DNA of 64,000 nt from Alistipes sp. (lineage in GTDB: Bacteria > Bacteroidota > Bacteroidia > Bacteroidales > Rikenellaceae), in NCBI GenBank assembly GCA_017624955.1, contig JAGAMA010000024.1, forward strand, positions 62,001-126,000. Direction: 5' to 3'. The number at the start of each line of letters is the position of its first letter. Within the stretch, counting starts at the first letter, position 1. Below, piece after piece: positions 43,542 through 52,419 of the stretch. The notes beneath the pieces are model-generated. The model was not told the origin of the DNA, did no database searches, and was given only the letters and a program-made list of their open reading frames with translations. The translations under genes were made by a program, and so were the position numbers.

Positions 43542-43842
43542 ACTCCTCACGCGCGAGGGGCTTGTGCTTCATCCGCTCGTCACGCTCGATGAGCAGGGCG
43601 AGGTGGTTGAGGTGCGTTGTTCCGAGGCACCCGATCGTGAGCCCTTCACCGAGTTCTATGCCGGTGTGTTGGTTCTCGGCCTGGAGGAGGAGCTGATCCC
43701 CGGGCTGCAAAAAAGCCGAGAGCCCCTTACGAAGTGGCTCCCGACCTTATTAACCGATCGGCAAACGCTTTATCTGATTACGGGGCTTGACTATCCGACC
43801 CTCACACCAACCCCTAACACGCGGATTCAACCGCTCCGATAA
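43519..43842 (+). CDS. Small protein resembling the ends of an amidohydrolase
   Basis: About 107 residues beginning at a TTG (MRRIASNRLLTREGLVLHP); the start is uncertain and the gene overlaps the DUF4296 lipoprotein by 23 bases. The N-terminal part (VTLDEQGEVVEV, EFYAGVLVLG) and the C-terminal LYLITGLDYPTLTPTPNTRIQPL look like the two ends of a metal-dependent amidohydrolase, whose composite beta domain they would form, but the catalytic barrel and its HxH motif are missing. It could be a remnant or a small domain with its own role. Confidence 0.5.
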   Translation: MRRIASNRLLTREGLVLHPLVTLDEQGEVVEVRCSEAPDREPFTEFYAGVLVLGLEEELIPGLQKSREPLTKWLPTLLTDRQTLYLITGLDYPTLTPTPNTRIQPLR

Positions 43843-43850
43843 GAGGATTC

Positions 43851-44576
43851 CTACATCACTCTTTTCAGCCAAAGGCGCGCCATGCGGTGATGCCCTGCGG
43901 GCGTGGGATGGATTCCGTCCCATATCCAGTATTCGGGCGCCGTCTTCCCTTTTCGCTCCAAGCGCTCAAACAGCGCGTGAAAATCGACCAATTCGGCCCC
44001 AAACTCCTTGGCCAGACGGCGTACCGCCTCGGCACATGCAGCGATATGGGCGGCTCGCTCCGCGTAGTTCTCCGTGCGCGCCAATCGCCCTGCCCGCATC
44101 ACAAAGGGGGTGCACAACACCAACCGAACTTCGGGGTAGGCCTCGCGCGTGCGCGTTAAATAATTACGGTAGCGCACCTCCCACTCGGCAATGTCAAAGC
44201 CTCCCTTTCTAAGCGCCCGATCCACATCGTTCGTCCCCACCAGGATTGACAATAGATCGGGCTGCAACGCTTCGATGTCGCGTTCCCAGCGCTCCTCCAA
44301 CTCCGTGAGCGTGTAACCGCTGATACCACGATTCGAACAGCGATACTCCTGCTCGGGGTAGCGGCTCTGCAGTTCGGCCGCTGCGAGGAACATGTAGCTA
44401 TGGCCGTAGAGGTGGTTTTGATCCTTCAGGTTGCGCTCCTCGGTCGGTGCCATCGAACCGCCACTGCGCCCCCAACCGCCATCGGTAATCGAGTCGCCGA
44501 TCCACACCCAATGCGCTCCTTGCGCCGTAACGGCCAGGGGGAAGAGTAGGCATAAAAGCAAAACGAGTCGTCGCAT
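43851..44576 (-). CDS. SGNH/GDSL-family hydrolase, secreted
   Basis: A 241-residue secreted hydrolase with a signal peptide ending AVTAQ. Catalytic blocks are IGDSITDG (Ser), NRGISGYT (Gly), GTNDV (Asn) and DGIHPTPAGH (Asp-His). These enzymes remove acyl or acetyl groups from sugars or lipids. It is the last gene of the ABC sugar operon, 1 base after rbsC-type permease gene, so a link with sugar ester handling is plausible. Substrate unknown. Confidence 0.88.
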   Translation of the reverse strand: MRRLVLLLCLLFPLAVTAQGAHWVWIGDSITDGGWGRSGGSMAPTEERNLKDQNHLYGHSYMFLAAAELQSRYPEQEYRCSNRGISGYTLTELEERWERDIEALQPDLLSILVGTNDVDRALRKGGFDIAEWEVRYRNYLTRTREAYPEVRLVLCTPFVMRAGRLARTENYAERAAHIAACAEAVRRLAKEFGAELVDFHALFERLERKGKTAPEYWIWDGIHPTPAGHHRMARLWLKRVM

Positions 44577-44577
44577 C

Positions 44578-45558
44578 TTATTGCTGATCTTTGGCGTTCA
44601 TACGATCCATCACCACGGCCAGCAGAATCACCAAACCCTTGATTACCTGCTGCCAGAAGGGCGATACGTTCAGGAGCACCAGGCCGTTGTTCAGTACGCC
44701 GATAATCAACGCACCGACCACCGTGCCCCACACCGAACCTTTACCGCCGTTGAGCGAGGTGCCACCAATCACTACGGCAGCAATCGAATCGAGTTCGTAG
44801 CCCGTTCCGGCATTGGGTTGAGCCGAGTCGAGGCGCGCCGTTACGATCAGTGCAGCCACGGCCGAGAGTACACCTGCAACCGTATAGACAAAGCACTTGA
44901 CGCGCTTCACGTCGATACCCGAAAGGCGCGTAGCACGCTCATTGCCACCAATGGCGTAGATGTAGCGACCTCGGGGGCTCTTGCGCATAAAGAGGGCAAA
45001 GAGCACCACGACCAACACCGCCACCAAGACGGGCATCGGCACGCCGCAGAACCACCCCGTACCGAGGTACTCGAAGCTCTCGCCCAACCCCGTAATCGGG
45101 TGTCCGTTCGTGTAGAGCATCGTCAGACCGCGGGCGATGGTGAGCATACCGAGCGTAGCGATGAAGGGGGGCACCTTGAAGCGGGTTACCATCTGGCCGT
45201 TGAACCACCCCAGCGCACCACCGATCACAAGCGCTACAACGACTACCCCGAAAAAGGTAAATCCGATGTGGAGGTTTGCCCCCTCGATCGAGAGTCCCGA
45301 TTTGATCAATCCGGCCGCCACAGCACCACTCAGGGCAAGGATCGAACCCACCGAGAGGTCGATGCCGCCCGTGAGGATGACGAGTGTCATGCCGACCGAG
45401 ATGCAGAGGTTTACCGACACCTGGCGCATCACGTTGAAGAGGTTATCGGCCGTAGCGAAGCTCTCCGAGGCAAAGGCCAATGCCACCGACATCACCACCA
45501 GGGCGATGAGCGGGCGCAGAATCGAGCTGTCGATACGCAGGAATTGTTTTGTAAGCAT
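44578..45558 (-). CDS. ABC sugar importer permease (RbsC-like)
   Basis: A 326-residue permease of the ribose/xylose-type BPD_transp_2 family with 9-10 helices; GGIDLSVGSILALSGAVAAGL, LGMLTIARGLTMLYTNG and GVLNNGLVLLNVSPFWQQVIKGLVIL are diagnostic. It would form the membrane channel of the importer. It follows the ATPase gene by 12 bases. Confidence 0.9.
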   Translation of the reverse strand: MLTKQFLRIDSSILRPLIALVVMSVALAFASESFATADNLFNVMRQVSVNLCISVGMTLVILTGGIDLSVGSILALSGAVAAGLIKSGLSIEGANLHIGFTFFGVVVVALVIGGALGWFNGQMVTRFKVPPFIATLGMLTIARGLTMLYTNGHPITGLGESFEYLGTGWFCGVPMPVLVAVLVVVLFALFMRKSPRGRYIYAIGGNERATRLSGIDVKRVKCFVYTVAGVLSAVAALIVTARLDSAQPNAGTGYELDSIAAVVIGGTSLNGGKGSVWGTVVGALIIGVLNNGLVLLNVSPFWQQVIKGLVILLAVVMDRMNAKDQQ

Positions 45559-45570
45559 AGTCTTATGGGG

Positions 45571-47091
45571 TTAAGCGGTTGGCAGGGAGGCTTTTAGCAG
45601 CGCCTCCTCGCTAAATTCGTTTCTCTTGAAGCAGCCCGTCAATCGTCCTGCCGAGAGGGTCAGGATGCGATCCGACAAGGCCATAATTTCGGGCATCTCC
45701 GAGGATACCACCACCACGGCGCGCCCCTCGGCTGCGAGGCGGTCGATGAGTTTGTAAATCTCGTTCTTGGCGTTGATGTCGATGCCGCGTGTCGGCTCAT
45801 CGAGCAGCAGCACCTCGGGGGCCGTGCGCAGCATCTTGGCCAGGACGACCTTTTGCTGGTTGCCGCCACTCAGCTCGCCCGTCAGTTGATCCACCGAGTG
45901 CGATTTGATCGAGAGCTCCTCGCGGTAGTGCTCCGCCTCCTGCAACTCGCGCTTGCGGTCGATGCTACGCCAGGTAGTCAGGTCGGCCAGCGAAGCCAGG
46001 GTCGTATTGCGGGCAATATCCATCCCCAGCACCAGACCGTCCCGTTTGCGATCTTCGGGAATTAGTGCAATGCCCATATCCATCGCTTCGCGCGGTGTCT
46101 GGGGCATCCGTTCCACGCCCGCCATGCGCAGCGTACCGCGCACCTCGGCACCATGCAGGCCAAAGATCGCCTCTAAAATCTCCGTGCGCCCGGCACCCAT
46201 CAGGCCGTAGATGCCCAGCACCTCGCCCCGATGTACCGCAAAGCGGATATCCTCTAACTTGAGCGTGCGATTTTCCAATTTCTTCTCCAGCGACAGGCCA
46301 CACACCTCCAACGCAACCTCCCCCTTCGAGTGGTCGCCCTTGACAAAGAGGTCGCGCCGCTCACGTCCCACCATGAGGCGGATAATCTCCTCGGTGGAGG
46401 TCTGCTGCACGCGGTGCTCGGCAATCAAACGTCCGTCGCGGAGGACGGTCACATAGTCGGCCAGACGGCTCAATTCATCCATCTTGTGGGTGATGTAGAC
46501 GATCCCTACGCCGTCGCGCTTGAGCTCCTCGATGAGGCCGAAGAGGGTCTCGGTCTGCACCTCGGAGAGCGACGAGGTCGGCTCGTCGAAGATCAGAACC
46601 CGTGCCCCGAGCGAGAGCGCCTTGGCAATCTCGATGAGCTGCTGATCGCCCACCTTCAGGTCGCTGACCGTTGTGTGGCTGTCGTGCGTAAATCCCACGC
46701 GCAGAAGCCACTCCTGCGCCTCGCGGTGCATCCGATTGTAGTCGATCATGCCCCACCGATTGAGTGGCTCACGCCCCAGGAAGATGTTCTCGGCCACATT
46801 GAGCTGCGGAATGAGGTTCAGCTCCTGGTGTACCATCGTCACCCCCGCGGCCTGCGCCTCGGCCGTTGTGCTAAACCGTATCGGTTGCCCCTCCAGGTAG
46901 AGCGCCCCCTCGTAGTCGGCATAGACTCCCGAAAGGATATTCATCAGGGTCGATTTTCCGGCTCCGTTTTCGCCCACTAAGGCATTGACACGACCGGCAT
47001 AGACCTTGAGATCGACCCCGTCGAGGGCCAACACACCCGGCCAGCGCTTCGTTACGCCCCGCGCCTCCAATAAGATCGTATCCGTTGCCAT
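45571..47091 (-). CDS. ABC sugar importer ATPase with two nucleotide-binding domains (RbsA-like)
   Basis: A 506-residue RbsA/MglA-type ATPase. The first domain has GENGAGKSTL, the second has GLMGAGRTE instead of a full P-loop, as usual for RbsA. Walker B segments LIFDEPTSSLSE and LLLDEPTRGIDI and the signature LSGGNQQKVVLAKML are present. The ATG at 47091 (MATDTILLEAR) overlaps the preceding stop by one base (TAATG), so it is chosen over the ATG at 47100. Confidence 0.92.
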   Translation of the reverse strand: MATDTILLEARGVTKRWPGVLALDGVDLKVYAGRVNALVGENGAGKSTLMNILSGVYADYEGALYLEGQPIRFSTTAEAQAAGVTMVHQELNLIPQLNVAENIFLGREPLNRWGMIDYNRMHREAQEWLLRVGFTHDSHTTVSDLKVGDQQLIEIAKALSLGARVLIFDEPTSSLSEVQTETLFGLIEELKRDGVGIVYITHKMDELSRLADYVTVLRDGRLIAEHRVQQTSTEEIIRLMVGRERRDLFVKGDHSKGEVALEVCGLSLEKKLENRTLKLEDIRFAVHRGEVLGIYGLMGAGRTEILEAIFGLHGAEVRGTLRMAGVERMPQTPREAMDMGIALIPEDRKRDGLVLGMDIARNTTLASLADLTTWRSIDRKRELQEAEHYREELSIKSHSVDQLTGELSGGNQQKVVLAKMLRTAPEVLLLDEPTRGIDINAKNEIYKLIDRLAAEGRAVVVVSSEMPEIMALSDRILTLSAGRLTGCFKRNEFSEEALLKASLPTA

Positions 47092-47708
47092 TATTCGCAT
47101 GGTTGAATCGATAAGGGAATCAGCTCAAACACCTCGTCCGCAGGCCCCTTCGGCGTAAGGTCAAGTGCTCCGACGACGCGCAGGCTGTTTCCTGCCTGCA
47201 ACAGATTGGTGGCAGGTGCTACGATACGCTCCACCACGCGGTCGTTGAGCTCCGAGGCGATGCTGTTGAAGTCCATCGTGTTTTCGTAGTCGTCGATCGA
47301 GAAGGCTCCACTCGCCTCGCGCACCGTGTTGCCGAAGATGTAGGCCGTGCGCATGAGGAAGAGAGCTCCCGTCTCGGTGCGGAGCGTAGTGAGCTCTTCG
47401 CCCACCTCCGCGACCATGAATTCACCACCTACGAGCAGCGAGTAGGGGGCACCGATGCCCAGCGTCAGGCCGTAGCGGTCGATCAGCAGTTGGCGGTTAT
47501 TTTTCAGCTCTTGGCAGAAGAGATCGACCCCCACCACACGATCCCCGACAAGGAGTGACGGAAGGGACTCGTTCCAGAAGTGCTCGACCTGCTCCGTGGG
47601 GTCAAACTCGGCCGTCGTGCGCTCATCGAGGCGCTCCACCTTGAGCGAAAGGGCCAGGATGATCACCACGGCCACACACCATGCGATTGCTTTGATTGCT
47701 TTTTTCAT
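47091..47708 (-). CDS. DUF2291-family protein of the sugar operon
   Basis: A 205-residue protein from the ATG at 47708 (MKKAIKAIAWCVAVVIILALS), with an N-terminal membrane helix or uncleaved signal. Its YGLTLGIGAPYSLLVGGEFMVAEVG and RVVGALDLTPKGPADEVFELIPLSI segments match DUF2291, found next to RbsB-type genes. Its role in the importer is not established. The frame is open upstream to 47750, but that would overlap rbsB. Confidence 0.75.
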   Translation of the reverse strand: MKKAIKAIAWCVAVVIILALSLKVERLDERTTAEFDPTEQVEHFWNESLPSLLVGDRVVGVDLFCQELKNNRQLLIDRYGLTLGIGAPYSLLVGGEFMVAEVGEELTTLRTETGALFLMRTAYIFGNTVREASGAFSIDDYENTMDFNSIASELNDRVVERIVAPATNLLQAGNSLRVVGALDLTPKGPADEVFELIPLSIQPCE

Positions 47709-47727
47709 AGGGTTCGGCTTAAGGGGA

Positions 47728-48663
47728 TTACTCGTTGTATTGATCGACATTTGAGCGCGTTACGGCCTGCACGGCGATCGGAATCTTTTTCGGGAAGTTT
47801 TGATCCCCCGTGAGGTAGCGGTGGGCAAACTCGGCTGCCGTGCGCGCCATCAGCACAGGCGACTGCATGCCTGTTGCTACGATCTTGCCATCGCGGATGG
47901 CATTGAGCACATCGCGTTCGCCATCGAATCCGAAGATCTTGATCTTGTCGGCCTTGCCGGCGGCCAAAATCGCCTGGTAGGCACCCATGGCCATCGCATC
48001 GTTGCCGCAGAAGACACCCACCAGGTCGCCATGCGCCTGGAGGATCGACTCCATGACCATCATCGCCGTATTGCGGTCGAAGTCGGCACTCTGCTGCGCT
48101 ACCATCTTGAGACCGGAGAAGCGATCCACCACCGTGTGGAAGCCGCGCGAACGATTCCAGGTGTTGTTGTCACCCACCAGGCCCAGCAGCTCGGCGTAGT
48201 TTCCTTCGCGGCCCACCGTGCGGACAAACTCCTTGCCGATGGCTACGCAACCCGAGTAGTTGTCCGAGAGAATCTGACAAGTCGCCACATCGCGGGCGTT
48301 GATCTCGCGGTCCATGCAGAATACGGGAATCTCGGCCTCCTTGGCGCGCTTTACGTTCACTACTGAACCATCGGCATCGGTCGGGTTGAAGAGGATCGCC
48401 CCATACCCTGCGGCGATGATGTTGTCGAAGTGCTCGGTCTCCTTCGAGGAGTTGTTCTGCGAGTCGAAGATCACCGCCTCGTAGCCCAGCTCCTCGGCTC
48501 GTGCCTTGGCCGACTCGGCCAACAACACAAACCAGGGATTATTCAAGGTCGATATCACGACCGCCATCCGCTTCCGATCGGTGGCCTTCGATCGCTCGGC
48601 GCATCCTGCCGAGAACAACAGCGTGGCCGAGAGCATCAGCCACAAAAAGAGTCGTCTGAACAT
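47728..48663 (-). CDS. Sugar-binding lipoprotein of the ABC importer (RbsB-like)
   Basis: A 311-residue periplasmic-binding-protein type 1 (ribose/galactose family) with a lipoprotein signal (LFSAGC, cysteine 21). Typical segments are [41 protein letters not shown] and [17 protein letters not shown]. It is the first gene of the operon with DUF2291, ATPase, permease and hydrolase genes and has a clear promoter. The sugar is not evident; no kinase is nearby. Confidence 0.92.
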   Translation of the reverse strand: MFRRLFLWLMLSATLLFSAGCAERSKATDRKRMAVVISTLNNPWFVLLAESAKARAEELGYEAVIFDSQNNSSKETEHFDNIIAAGYGAILFNPTDADGSVVNVKRAKEAEIPVFCMDREINARDVATCQILSDNYSGCVAIGKEFVRTVGREGNYAELLGLVGDNNTWNRSRGFHTVVDRFSGLKMVAQQSADFDRNTAMMVMESILQAHGDLVGVFCGNDAMAMGAYQAILAAGKADKIKIFGFDGERDVLNAIRDGKIVATGMQSPVLMARTAAEFAHRYLTGDQNFPKKIPIAVQAVTRSNVDQYNE

Positions 48664-48684
48664 AGTTTGTAGGTTAGTGTTTTA

Positions 48685-48716
48685 CAAATATAGGAATTTC
48701 GAGGTAAAACTGCAAA
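48685..48716 (-). promoter_or_regulatory. Promoter of the sugar importer operon
   Basis: On the minus strand: TTTG (48713-48716), gap of 20, TATATTTG (48685-48692), 21 bases before the rbsB start. An exact consensus match. Confidence 0.65.
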
Positions 48717-48756
48717 TCGTGGATTTCGCTATCTTTATCATTGATGGGTTTTTTAT

Positions 48757-48881
48757 TAATTGGGTGGCTTTCACTATCTTTACCTTCGCTTTTGGTTGCG
48801 CTTTTTGTTGTGTGTTTGGCTCTGCTGTCTTTGTCTAATTGGGTGTCTAATTGGGTAGCTTTCACTATCTTTACCTTCGCT
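48757..48881. repeat. 34-base direct repeat with promoter-like TATCTTT elements
   Basis: Copies at 48757-48790 and 48848-48881 are identical apart from one base (TAATTGGGTRGC then TTTCACTATCTTTACC). A tandem 12-base TGTCTAATTGGG precedes the second copy. A third copy of GCTTTCACTATCTTT, at 49254-49268, holds the real dnaX -7 element. Confidence 0.8.
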
Positions 48882-48978
48882 CCGCATAGGCTTCCGCCAT
48901 GCGCCGCTCGGTTTAGATAGGATGCGCCTCGGCACTGCCTCCCAATCAGATAAAAAGCACTCTCTTGTAGCGACTAAG

Positions 48979-48998
48979 CCTCCCTTTTCAAAGGGAGG
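48979..48998. repeat. Short hairpin in the dnaX leader region
   Basis: CCTCCCTTT and AAAGGGAGG form an 8- to 9-base stem. No T run follows. Confidence 0.4.
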
Positions 48999-49056
48999 TT
49001 TGGAGGGATTGTCTATATCTTTTTATTTAGTTGGAAGGGGCATCTTCCTCGTGAGC

Positions 49057-49183
49057 AGTTTTAGCCTTTCGCTTGCCGAAGGCAATGAACAAGAAGATGA
49101 ATCACCACGGACATCAAGCTAGCTTGTGTCCGATGTGTTTCATCTTCTTGTCCCTCCTACGGAGGGGTCGAAAGGCTAAAACT
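49057..49183. repeat. 127-base near-perfect palindrome
   Basis: Outer arms AGTTTTAGCCTTTCG (49057-49071) and CGAAAGGCTAAAACT (49169-49183) match perfectly, and the inner ACAAGAAGATGAA and CAAGCTAGCTTG around the centre at 49120/49121 also pair; only the middle of each arm diverges. It could be a hairpin RNA, a recombination site or a small mobile element. Confidence 0.75.
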
Positions 49184-49261
49184 ACCAACTCCGCCTTTGG
49201 GTCGTCGCGTTTCGCATCGTGCTTTTTCTCTGATTTTTTTGGCGGTGCGCTCGGCTTTCAC

Positions 49262-49269
49262 TATCTTTG
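49262..49269 (+). promoter_or_regulatory. -7 element for dnaX
   Basis: TATCTTTG, an exact TAnnTTTG match, only 5 bases before the dnaX ATG at 49275, suggesting a leaderless transcript. Confidence 0.5.
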
Positions 49270-49274
49270 CCCCC

Positions 49275-51071
49275 ATGAGCGAATTTATTGTCAGTGCAAG
49301 AAAGTACCGTCCCGCGACTTTTCAGTCCGTCGTAGGGCAAAAGCACATTACCTCGACGTTGAAAAACGCCATCGAGCGTAATCAGTTGGCGCATGCCTAC
49401 CTCTTCTGCGGTCCGCGCGGTGTGGGTAAGACCACCTGTGCCCGAATCTTTGCCAAGGCGATCAACTGCCTCTCGCCCAACGGTGCCGAGGCCTGCAACA
49501 GTTGCGAGTCGTGCCGCTCGTTCGACGAGGGTCGTTCGCTCAACATCCACGAGCTGGATGCCGCATCAAACAACTCGGTAGAGGATATCCGCACCCTGAT
49601 CGAGCAGGTGCGCATCATCCCCCAGGTGGGTCACTACTCGGTATTCATCATCGACGAGGTTCACATGCTCTCGGCAGCCGCCTTCAACGCCTTCCTCAAG
49701 ACGCTCGAGGAGCCGCCCCAGCATGCCATCTTCATCCTCGCCACCACCGAGAAGCATAAGATCATCCCCACGATTCTTTCGCGTTGCCAGATCTACGACT
49801 TCAACCGCATTCGTGTCGAGGATGCCGTGGAGTACCTGAAGTACATCGCCTCCGAGGAGGGAATCACGGCCGATGAGGAGTCGCTCAACCTCATTGCCCA
49901 GAAGGCCGACGGCGGTATGCGCGATGCCCTCTCGATGTTCGACAAGGCTGTGTCGTTCTGTGGTACGACACTCGACTACCACTCCGTGGCCCAGACGCTC
50001 AATGTGCTGGACTACGACACCTACTTCCGCATGACCGACCTGCTGACGGCAGGCAACTATACCGAGGCGCTGGTCGCCTTTGACGAGGTGCTCTCGAAGG
50101 GCTTCTCGGGGCAGACCTTCATGGCGGGCCTCAATCGCCACCTGCGCGACCTGCTGATGGCACGCCAGAACGACACGCTGCGGCTGATCGAGATGACCGG
50201 AGCGCTCATGGAGCGATACCGCGTGCAGGCTGCGGCCTGCGAGGCGGAGTTCTTGTTCGGAGCGATTTCGATCCTCACGGAACTCGACGGAAAGATACGA
50301 CAGGCATCGAATGGTCGTCTGTTGGTGGAGCTGGGTCTGATGAAAATCGCACGACTCGGCCAAAAAAAAAAGATAGATGACGAGGAGCTCTATGAGCTGC
50401 CCGTACTTGAGCCCCGCGTAGCGCCCCAACCGCGCACGGCGGAGCCTCAGCCGCAAGCCGCTCCTGCAGCGCAACCTGCGGCGGCAATGCCCCAGGCCGA
50501 GCCGGTGGCTCCCGTAGCGCCGAAGGTGGAGACACCGCAACCGACCCCTGCGGTCAAAGCCGAGCAACCGACCAAAGCAGAGCCGCAGGTGGCAGAGATG
50601 CCCCACAAGAGCTATCGCCGCTCTTCGATCGGCATGTCGCTGACGGACCTCCTCTCGCACGAGGAGCCGAGCGAGGCGACCGCCGAGGTTGCGACCTCGG
50701 TCGCCCCGACGATCGACCCCGACTCGGAGCGTAAGCTCACGGAGGCCCGCTCGGTGATTCTCTCGCTGGTGCGTACCGAACGTCCGCGCTTCTATCCCGC
50801 CTTTGAGCGCATGGAGATTCGTGGCAACGAGATCCACATCTCGGTACCGAGCCGTGAGCTGCATGACGAGATTCTGCGCAACAAGACCGCCCTGTTGATG
50901 CAGATCGTCGAGGAGGCCTCGATCGAGGGTCTGGTCGAACTTTGTGTGGCGGTCAATGAGGCGATTCGGGCCGAGCGTCCGATTAAGCTCGAGGATCGCC
51001 TCAAGCACCTGAACGAGAAGTGCGAGAAGCTCGCCGAACTGCGCAAGGCACTCGACATGGAGGTTGAGTAA
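49275..51071 (+). CDS. dnaX: DNA polymerase III tau/gamma subunit
   Basis: A 598-residue clamp-loader ATPase. The real start is MSEFIVSARKYRPATFQ at 49275; the open frame to 49197 upstream covers the promoter. Domains: P-loop GPRGVGKT at 46-53, zinc cysteines around 65-80, IIDEVHML, and a proline/alanine-rich linker (about 380-450) before the C-terminal domain. At 50362-50371 is a run of ten A residues (codons for Lys364-366). Both other reading frames stop within a few codons, giving a 366- or 368-residue short form, like the gamma subunit made from dnaX in E. coli or Thermus. tyrS follows. Confidence 0.95.
   Translation: MSEFIVSARKYRPATFQSVVGQKHITSTLKNAIERNQLAHAYLFCGPRGVGKTTCARIFAKAINCLSPNGAEACNSCESCRSFDEGRSLNIHELDAASNNSVEDIRTLIEQVRIIPQVGHYSVFIIDEVHMLSAAAFNAFLKTLEEPPQHAIFILATTEKHKIIPTILSRCQIYDFNRIRVEDAVEYLKYIASEEGITADEESLNLIAQKADGGMRDALSMFDKAVSFCGTTLDYHSVAQTLNVLDYDTYFRMTDLLTAGNYTEALVAFDEVLSKGFSGQTFMAGLNRHLRDLLMARQNDTLRLIEMTGALMERYRVQAAACEAEFLFGAISILTELDGKIRQASNGRLLVELGLMKIARLGQKKKIDDEELYELPVLEPRVAPQPRTAEPQPQAAPAAQPAAAMPQAEPVAPVAPKVETPQPTPAVKAEQPTKAEPQVAEMPHKSYRRSSIGMSLTDLLSHEEPSEATAEVATSVAPTIDPDSERKLTEARSVILSLVRTERPRFYPAFERMEIRGNEIHISVPSRELHDEILRNKTALLMQIVEEASIEGLVELCVAVNEAIRAERPIKLEDRLKHLNEKCEKLAELRKALDMEVE
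50362..50371 (+). promoter_or_regulatory. A10 run in dnaX, probable slippage site for a short gamma-like product
   Basis: Ten A residues encode Lys-Lys-Lys (in frame AAA-AAA-AAG). A shift of -1 gives Lys-Asp-Arg then TGA at 50378-50380; +1 gives Arg then TAG at 50374-50376. The gene otherwise prefers AAG for lysine, so the run looks maintained. Confidence 0.65.
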
Positions 51072-51107
51072 ATGAAGAATTGAGAATTAAAAATTAATAA
51101 TTAGATA

Positions 51108-52409
51108 ATGGCTACGAAGAATTTTATCGAGGAGCTCGAGTGGCGCGGTATGATCCATACGATCATGCCCGGTGCCAAGGAGCAGTTGGAGAAGGAGCTG
51201 ACGACGGCCTACCTGGGTATCGACCCCACGGCCGACTCGTTGCATATTGGTCACCTGGTGGGTGTGATGATTCTGAAGCATTTTCAGATGTGCGGCCACC
51301 GTCCCCTGGCCCTCATCGGTGGTGCTACGGGTATGATTGGCGACCCGTCGGGTAAGTCGCAGGAGCGCAACCTGCTGGATGAGCAGACGTTGCGTCACAA
51401 CCAGGAGGCTATCAAGGCCCAGCTGGCCAAGCTGCTCGACTTCGACTCGGATGCTCCGAACGCTGCCCGTCTGGTCAATAACTACGACTGGATGAAGGAG
51501 TTCTCGTTCCTCGACTTTGCCCGTGATATCGGTAAGTGCATCACCGTAAACTACATGATGGCCAAGGACTCGGTCAAGAAGCGTTTCAATGGCGAAGGCG
51601 AGGGTATGTCCTTCACGGAGTTTACCTACCAGCTCCTGCAGGGTTACGACTTCCTGCACCTCTACCAGACGATGAACTGCAAGATTCAGCTTGGCGGTGC
51701 CGATCAGTGGGGTAACATCACCACGGGTACGGAGCTGATCCGTCGCAAGCTCGGCTCGGAGGCAGAGGCTTTTGCCATCACCTGCCCGCTGATCACGAAG
51801 GCTGACGGTACGAAGTTCGGCAAGACCGAGAGCGGTAATGTTTGGCTCTCGCCCCGTTACACCTCGCCCTACAAGTTCTACCAGTTCTGGCTCAATGTGA
51901 GCGACGAGGATGCCAAGCGCTACATCAAGATCTTCACGCTCCTGGATCGTGAGACGATCGACTATCTGACCAAGCAGCACGAGGAGGCTCCCCACCTGCG
52001 CATCCTGCAGAAGCGCCTGGCCGAGGAGATTACGACGATGATCCACTCGCGCGAGGAGTACGAGAAGGCCGTGGAGGCTTCGCAGATTCTCTTCGGCGGT
52101 GCTACGTCGGAGGCGCTCAAGAAGCTCGATGAGGAGACCCTGTTGCAGGTCTTCGAGGGTGTGCCCCAGTTCCGCGTGGAGCGCGCACAGCTCGCCGAGA
52201 TGCCCTTCATCGAGTTGGCTGCCGGTGCAACGCAGATCTTCCCCTCGAAGGGTGAGTGCCGCAAGATGGTTCAGGGTGGTGGCGTGTCGCTCAACAAGGA
52301 GAAGGTGACCGATCCGCAGCGTGCCATGACCGAGGAGGATCTCATCGCAGGTAAGTACCTCCTGGTGCAGCGCGGTAAGAAGAACTACTACCTCGTCATT
52401 GCCGAGTAA
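51108..52409 (+). CDS. tyrS: Tyrosyl-tRNA synthetase
   Basis: A 433-residue class I synthetase. The HIGH motif (DSLHIGHL) and the KMSKS-like KFGKT are present, with the tyrosine-binding [12 protein letters not shown] and a C-terminal S4 RNA-binding domain ([17 protein letters not shown]). It attaches tyrosine to its tRNA. A short AT-rich stretch (51071-51107) separates it from dnaX. Confidence 0.97.
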   Translation: MATKNFIEELEWRGMIHTIMPGAKEQLEKELTTAYLGIDPTADSLHIGHLVGVMILKHFQMCGHRPLALIGGATGMIGDPSGKSQERNLLDEQTLRHNQEAIKAQLAKLLDFDSDAPNAARLVNNYDWMKEFSFLDFARDIGKCITVNYMMAKDSVKKRFNGEGEGMSFTEFTYQLLQGYDFLHLYQTMNCKIQLGGADQWGNITTGTELIRRKLGSEAEAFAITCPLITKADGTKFGKTESGNVWLSPRYTSPYKFYQFWLNVSDEDAKRYIKIFTLLDRETIDYLTKQHEEAPHLRILQKRLAEEITTMIHSREEYEKAVEASQILFGGATSEALKKLDEETLLQVFEGVPQFRVERAQLAEMPFIELAAGATQIFPSKGECRKMVQGGGVSLNKEKVTDPQRAMTEEDLIAGKYLLVQRGKKNYYLVIAE

Positions 52410-52419
52410 TTCCGCGACG

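Larger units (their letters stand above)
48664..49274 (+). other. Long intergenic region with repeats and a large palindrome before dnaX
   Basis: About 611 bases. It holds the rbsB promoter (minus strand), two direct repeats with TATCTTTA elements, a small hairpin at 48979-48998, a 127-bp palindrome at 49057-49183 and the dnaX promoter at 49262-49269. Overlapping short frames look non-coding. Confidence 0.6.

Noticed and set aside
49197..49274. Upstream extension of dnaX
   Set aside because: The extra residues precede the family start MSEFIVSARKYRP and cover the promoter element.
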